In this document: one piece after another, positions 7,650 to 8,400 of the stretch
Numbering within the stretch: position 1 is the first letter of the stretch
How the letters are laid out: the number at the start of each line of letters is the position of its first letter
Assembly: GCA_012515455.1 (NCBI GenBank)
Contig: JAAYYJ010000451.1
Coordinates: 1-8,400 of the forward strand
Source of the DNA: Oligosphaeraceae bacterium
GTDB lineage: Bacteria; Verrucomicrobiota; Lentisphaeria; Oligosphaerales; Oligosphaeraceae
DNA length: 8,400 bases
Direction: 5' to 3'
Position numbers and translations under genes: made by a program
Notes under the pieces: generated by a model
What the model was told of the DNA's origin: nothing
The model's input: the letters and a program-made list of their open reading frames with translations, nothing else
Database searches by the model: none

Positions 7650-7720
7650 ATCGTCGCCACAGAGGCGCCGTTTTCGGTTGTCTCGGTATGACTTGGTTTG
7701 CGCCGGAAGCAGAGATAGCA

Positions 7721-8400
7721 GCTCCCCCTGCCGGTGATGGAGCATTCCCAGCTGAAATCCGGGTTCTGACCGGATCGTACCAGCTCCCCCTGCCGGCGGT
7801 GGCGCATTCCCAGCTGAAATCCGGGCTCAGGCCGGATCGCACCAGCTCCCGCGGCCGGCGGTGGAGCATGCCCGGCTGAAATCCGGGTTCTGACCGGATC
7901 GCACCAGCTCCCCCTGCCGGCGGTGGCGCATTCCCGGCTGAAATCCGGGTTCTGACCGGATCGCACCAGCTCCCCCTGCCGGCGGTGGCGCATTCCCAGC
8001 TGAAATCGGGCTCAGGCCGGATCGCACCAGCTCCCCCTGCCGGCGGAGGAGCATGCCCGGCTGAAATCCGGGCTCAGGCCGGATCGCACCAGCCCCCGCG
8101 GCCGGCGGTGGCGCATACCCAGCTGAAATCCGGGCTCAGGCCGGATCGCACCAGCTCCCCCTGCCGGCGGTGGAGCATACCCAGCTGAAATCCGGGCTCA
8201 GGCCCGATCGCACCAGCGCCCCCTGCCGGCGATGGAGCATGCCCAGCTGAAATCCGGGCTCAGGCAGGATTGCACCAGCTCCCCCTGCCGGCGATGGAGC
8301 ATACCCGGCTGAAATCCGGGTTCAGGCCGGATCGCACCAGCCCCCGCGGCCGGCGGTGGCGCATTCCTAGCTGAAATCGGGCTCAGGCCCGATCGCACCA
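7721..8400. repeat. 62-bp tandem repeat array, at least 11 units, continues beyond window
   Basis: Units begin at 7721, 7783, 7845, 7907, 7969, 8030, 8092, 8154, 8216, 8278 and 8340. Nine are 62 bases long; those at 7969 and 8340 are 61, each lacking one C in the CTGAAATCCGGG block. Units are near-identical along their whole length, including GCCGGCGGTGG, CAGCTGAAATCCGGG and a final block ending GATCGCACCA. Variation sits at a few columns: CCCCCTG or CCCGCGG near the start, GGCGCAT or GGAGCAT, T, G or A before CCC, AGCTG or GGCTG, and TTCTGACC or CTCAGGCC. There are no unique spacers, so it is not a CRISPR array. Because 62 is not a multiple of three, any reading frame through it shifts phase every unit, which argues against a repeat protein. 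The last unit ends exactly at the window edge with no sign of the array stopping. Confidence 0.95.

Larger units (their letters stand above)
7391..7720. other. Non-coding stretch between hairpin cluster and tandem array
   Basis: No gene is supported here. Short frames cross it on both strands but have no ribosome site or recognisable product. It contains the diverged hairpin copy and the 77-bp inverted element listed separately. A small stem, CGCC-acaga-GGCG (7655-7667), is followed directly by CCG-tttt-CGG (7668-7677). With four and three pairs these are too short to call a terminator. Nothing resembling the array unit is found left of about 7719, so the array has an abrupt left boundary. 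Confidence 0.5.

Noticed and set aside
7607..8398. Several minus- and plus-strand frames inside the tandem array giving repetitive peptides
   Set aside because: The 62-base period shifts the frame at each unit, so the peptides cycle through all three frames. Frames simply stay open because the unit lacks stops in most phases. There is no ribosome site or export signal.
7721..8400. CRISPR array
   Set aside because: Units are similar along their full length, with no unique spacers and no nearby cas gene.

Overview
The window suggests a GC-rich, Gram-negative-type bacterium, most likely of the PVC group (Planctomycetes, Lentisphaerae, Verrucomicrobia, Kiritimatiellae). This rests on two very large exported proteins of styles typical of that group and on a GC-rich hairpin and tandem-repeat landscape. 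It is an inference from protein style; no rRNA or phylogenetic marker is present.

Layout. Positions 1-3667 (minus strand) hold one uninterrupted reading frame of 1222 codons that starts at an ATG and runs off the left edge without a stop. It encodes a giant envelope protein: signal peptide, about 1000 residues of extracytoplasmic beta-rich sequence, a cluster of hydrophobic segments near residues 1046-1150, and then what looks like the start of a second copy of the N-terminal module. Positions 3668-4008 are an intergenic gap with a good ribosome binding site and a weak candidate promoter. Positions 4009-7134 (minus strand) encode a complete 1041-residue secreted protein with three right-handed parallel beta-helix modules and a fibronectin-III-like insert. 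Positions 7135-7720 are non-coding and rich in hairpins: three adjacent snap-back hairpins, a diverged second copy of two of them, and a 77-bp element bounded by 25-bp imperfect inverted repeats. Positions 7721-8400 are a 62-bp tandem array of eleven units that continues past the right edge.

Working together. Both genes read leftward and both products are exported. The beta-helix protein probably binds or cleaves a polysaccharide outside the cytoplasm. The giant protein is probably anchored in the inner membrane with its modules on the outer face. Co-transcription is possible, but the 341-bp gap favours a separate promoter for the left gene. No catalytic residue could be assigned to either protein.

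No tRNA, rRNA, CRISPR array, transposase, phage gene or defence system was seen. The least ordinary parts are the module restart in the giant protein and the repeat structures right of 7330.
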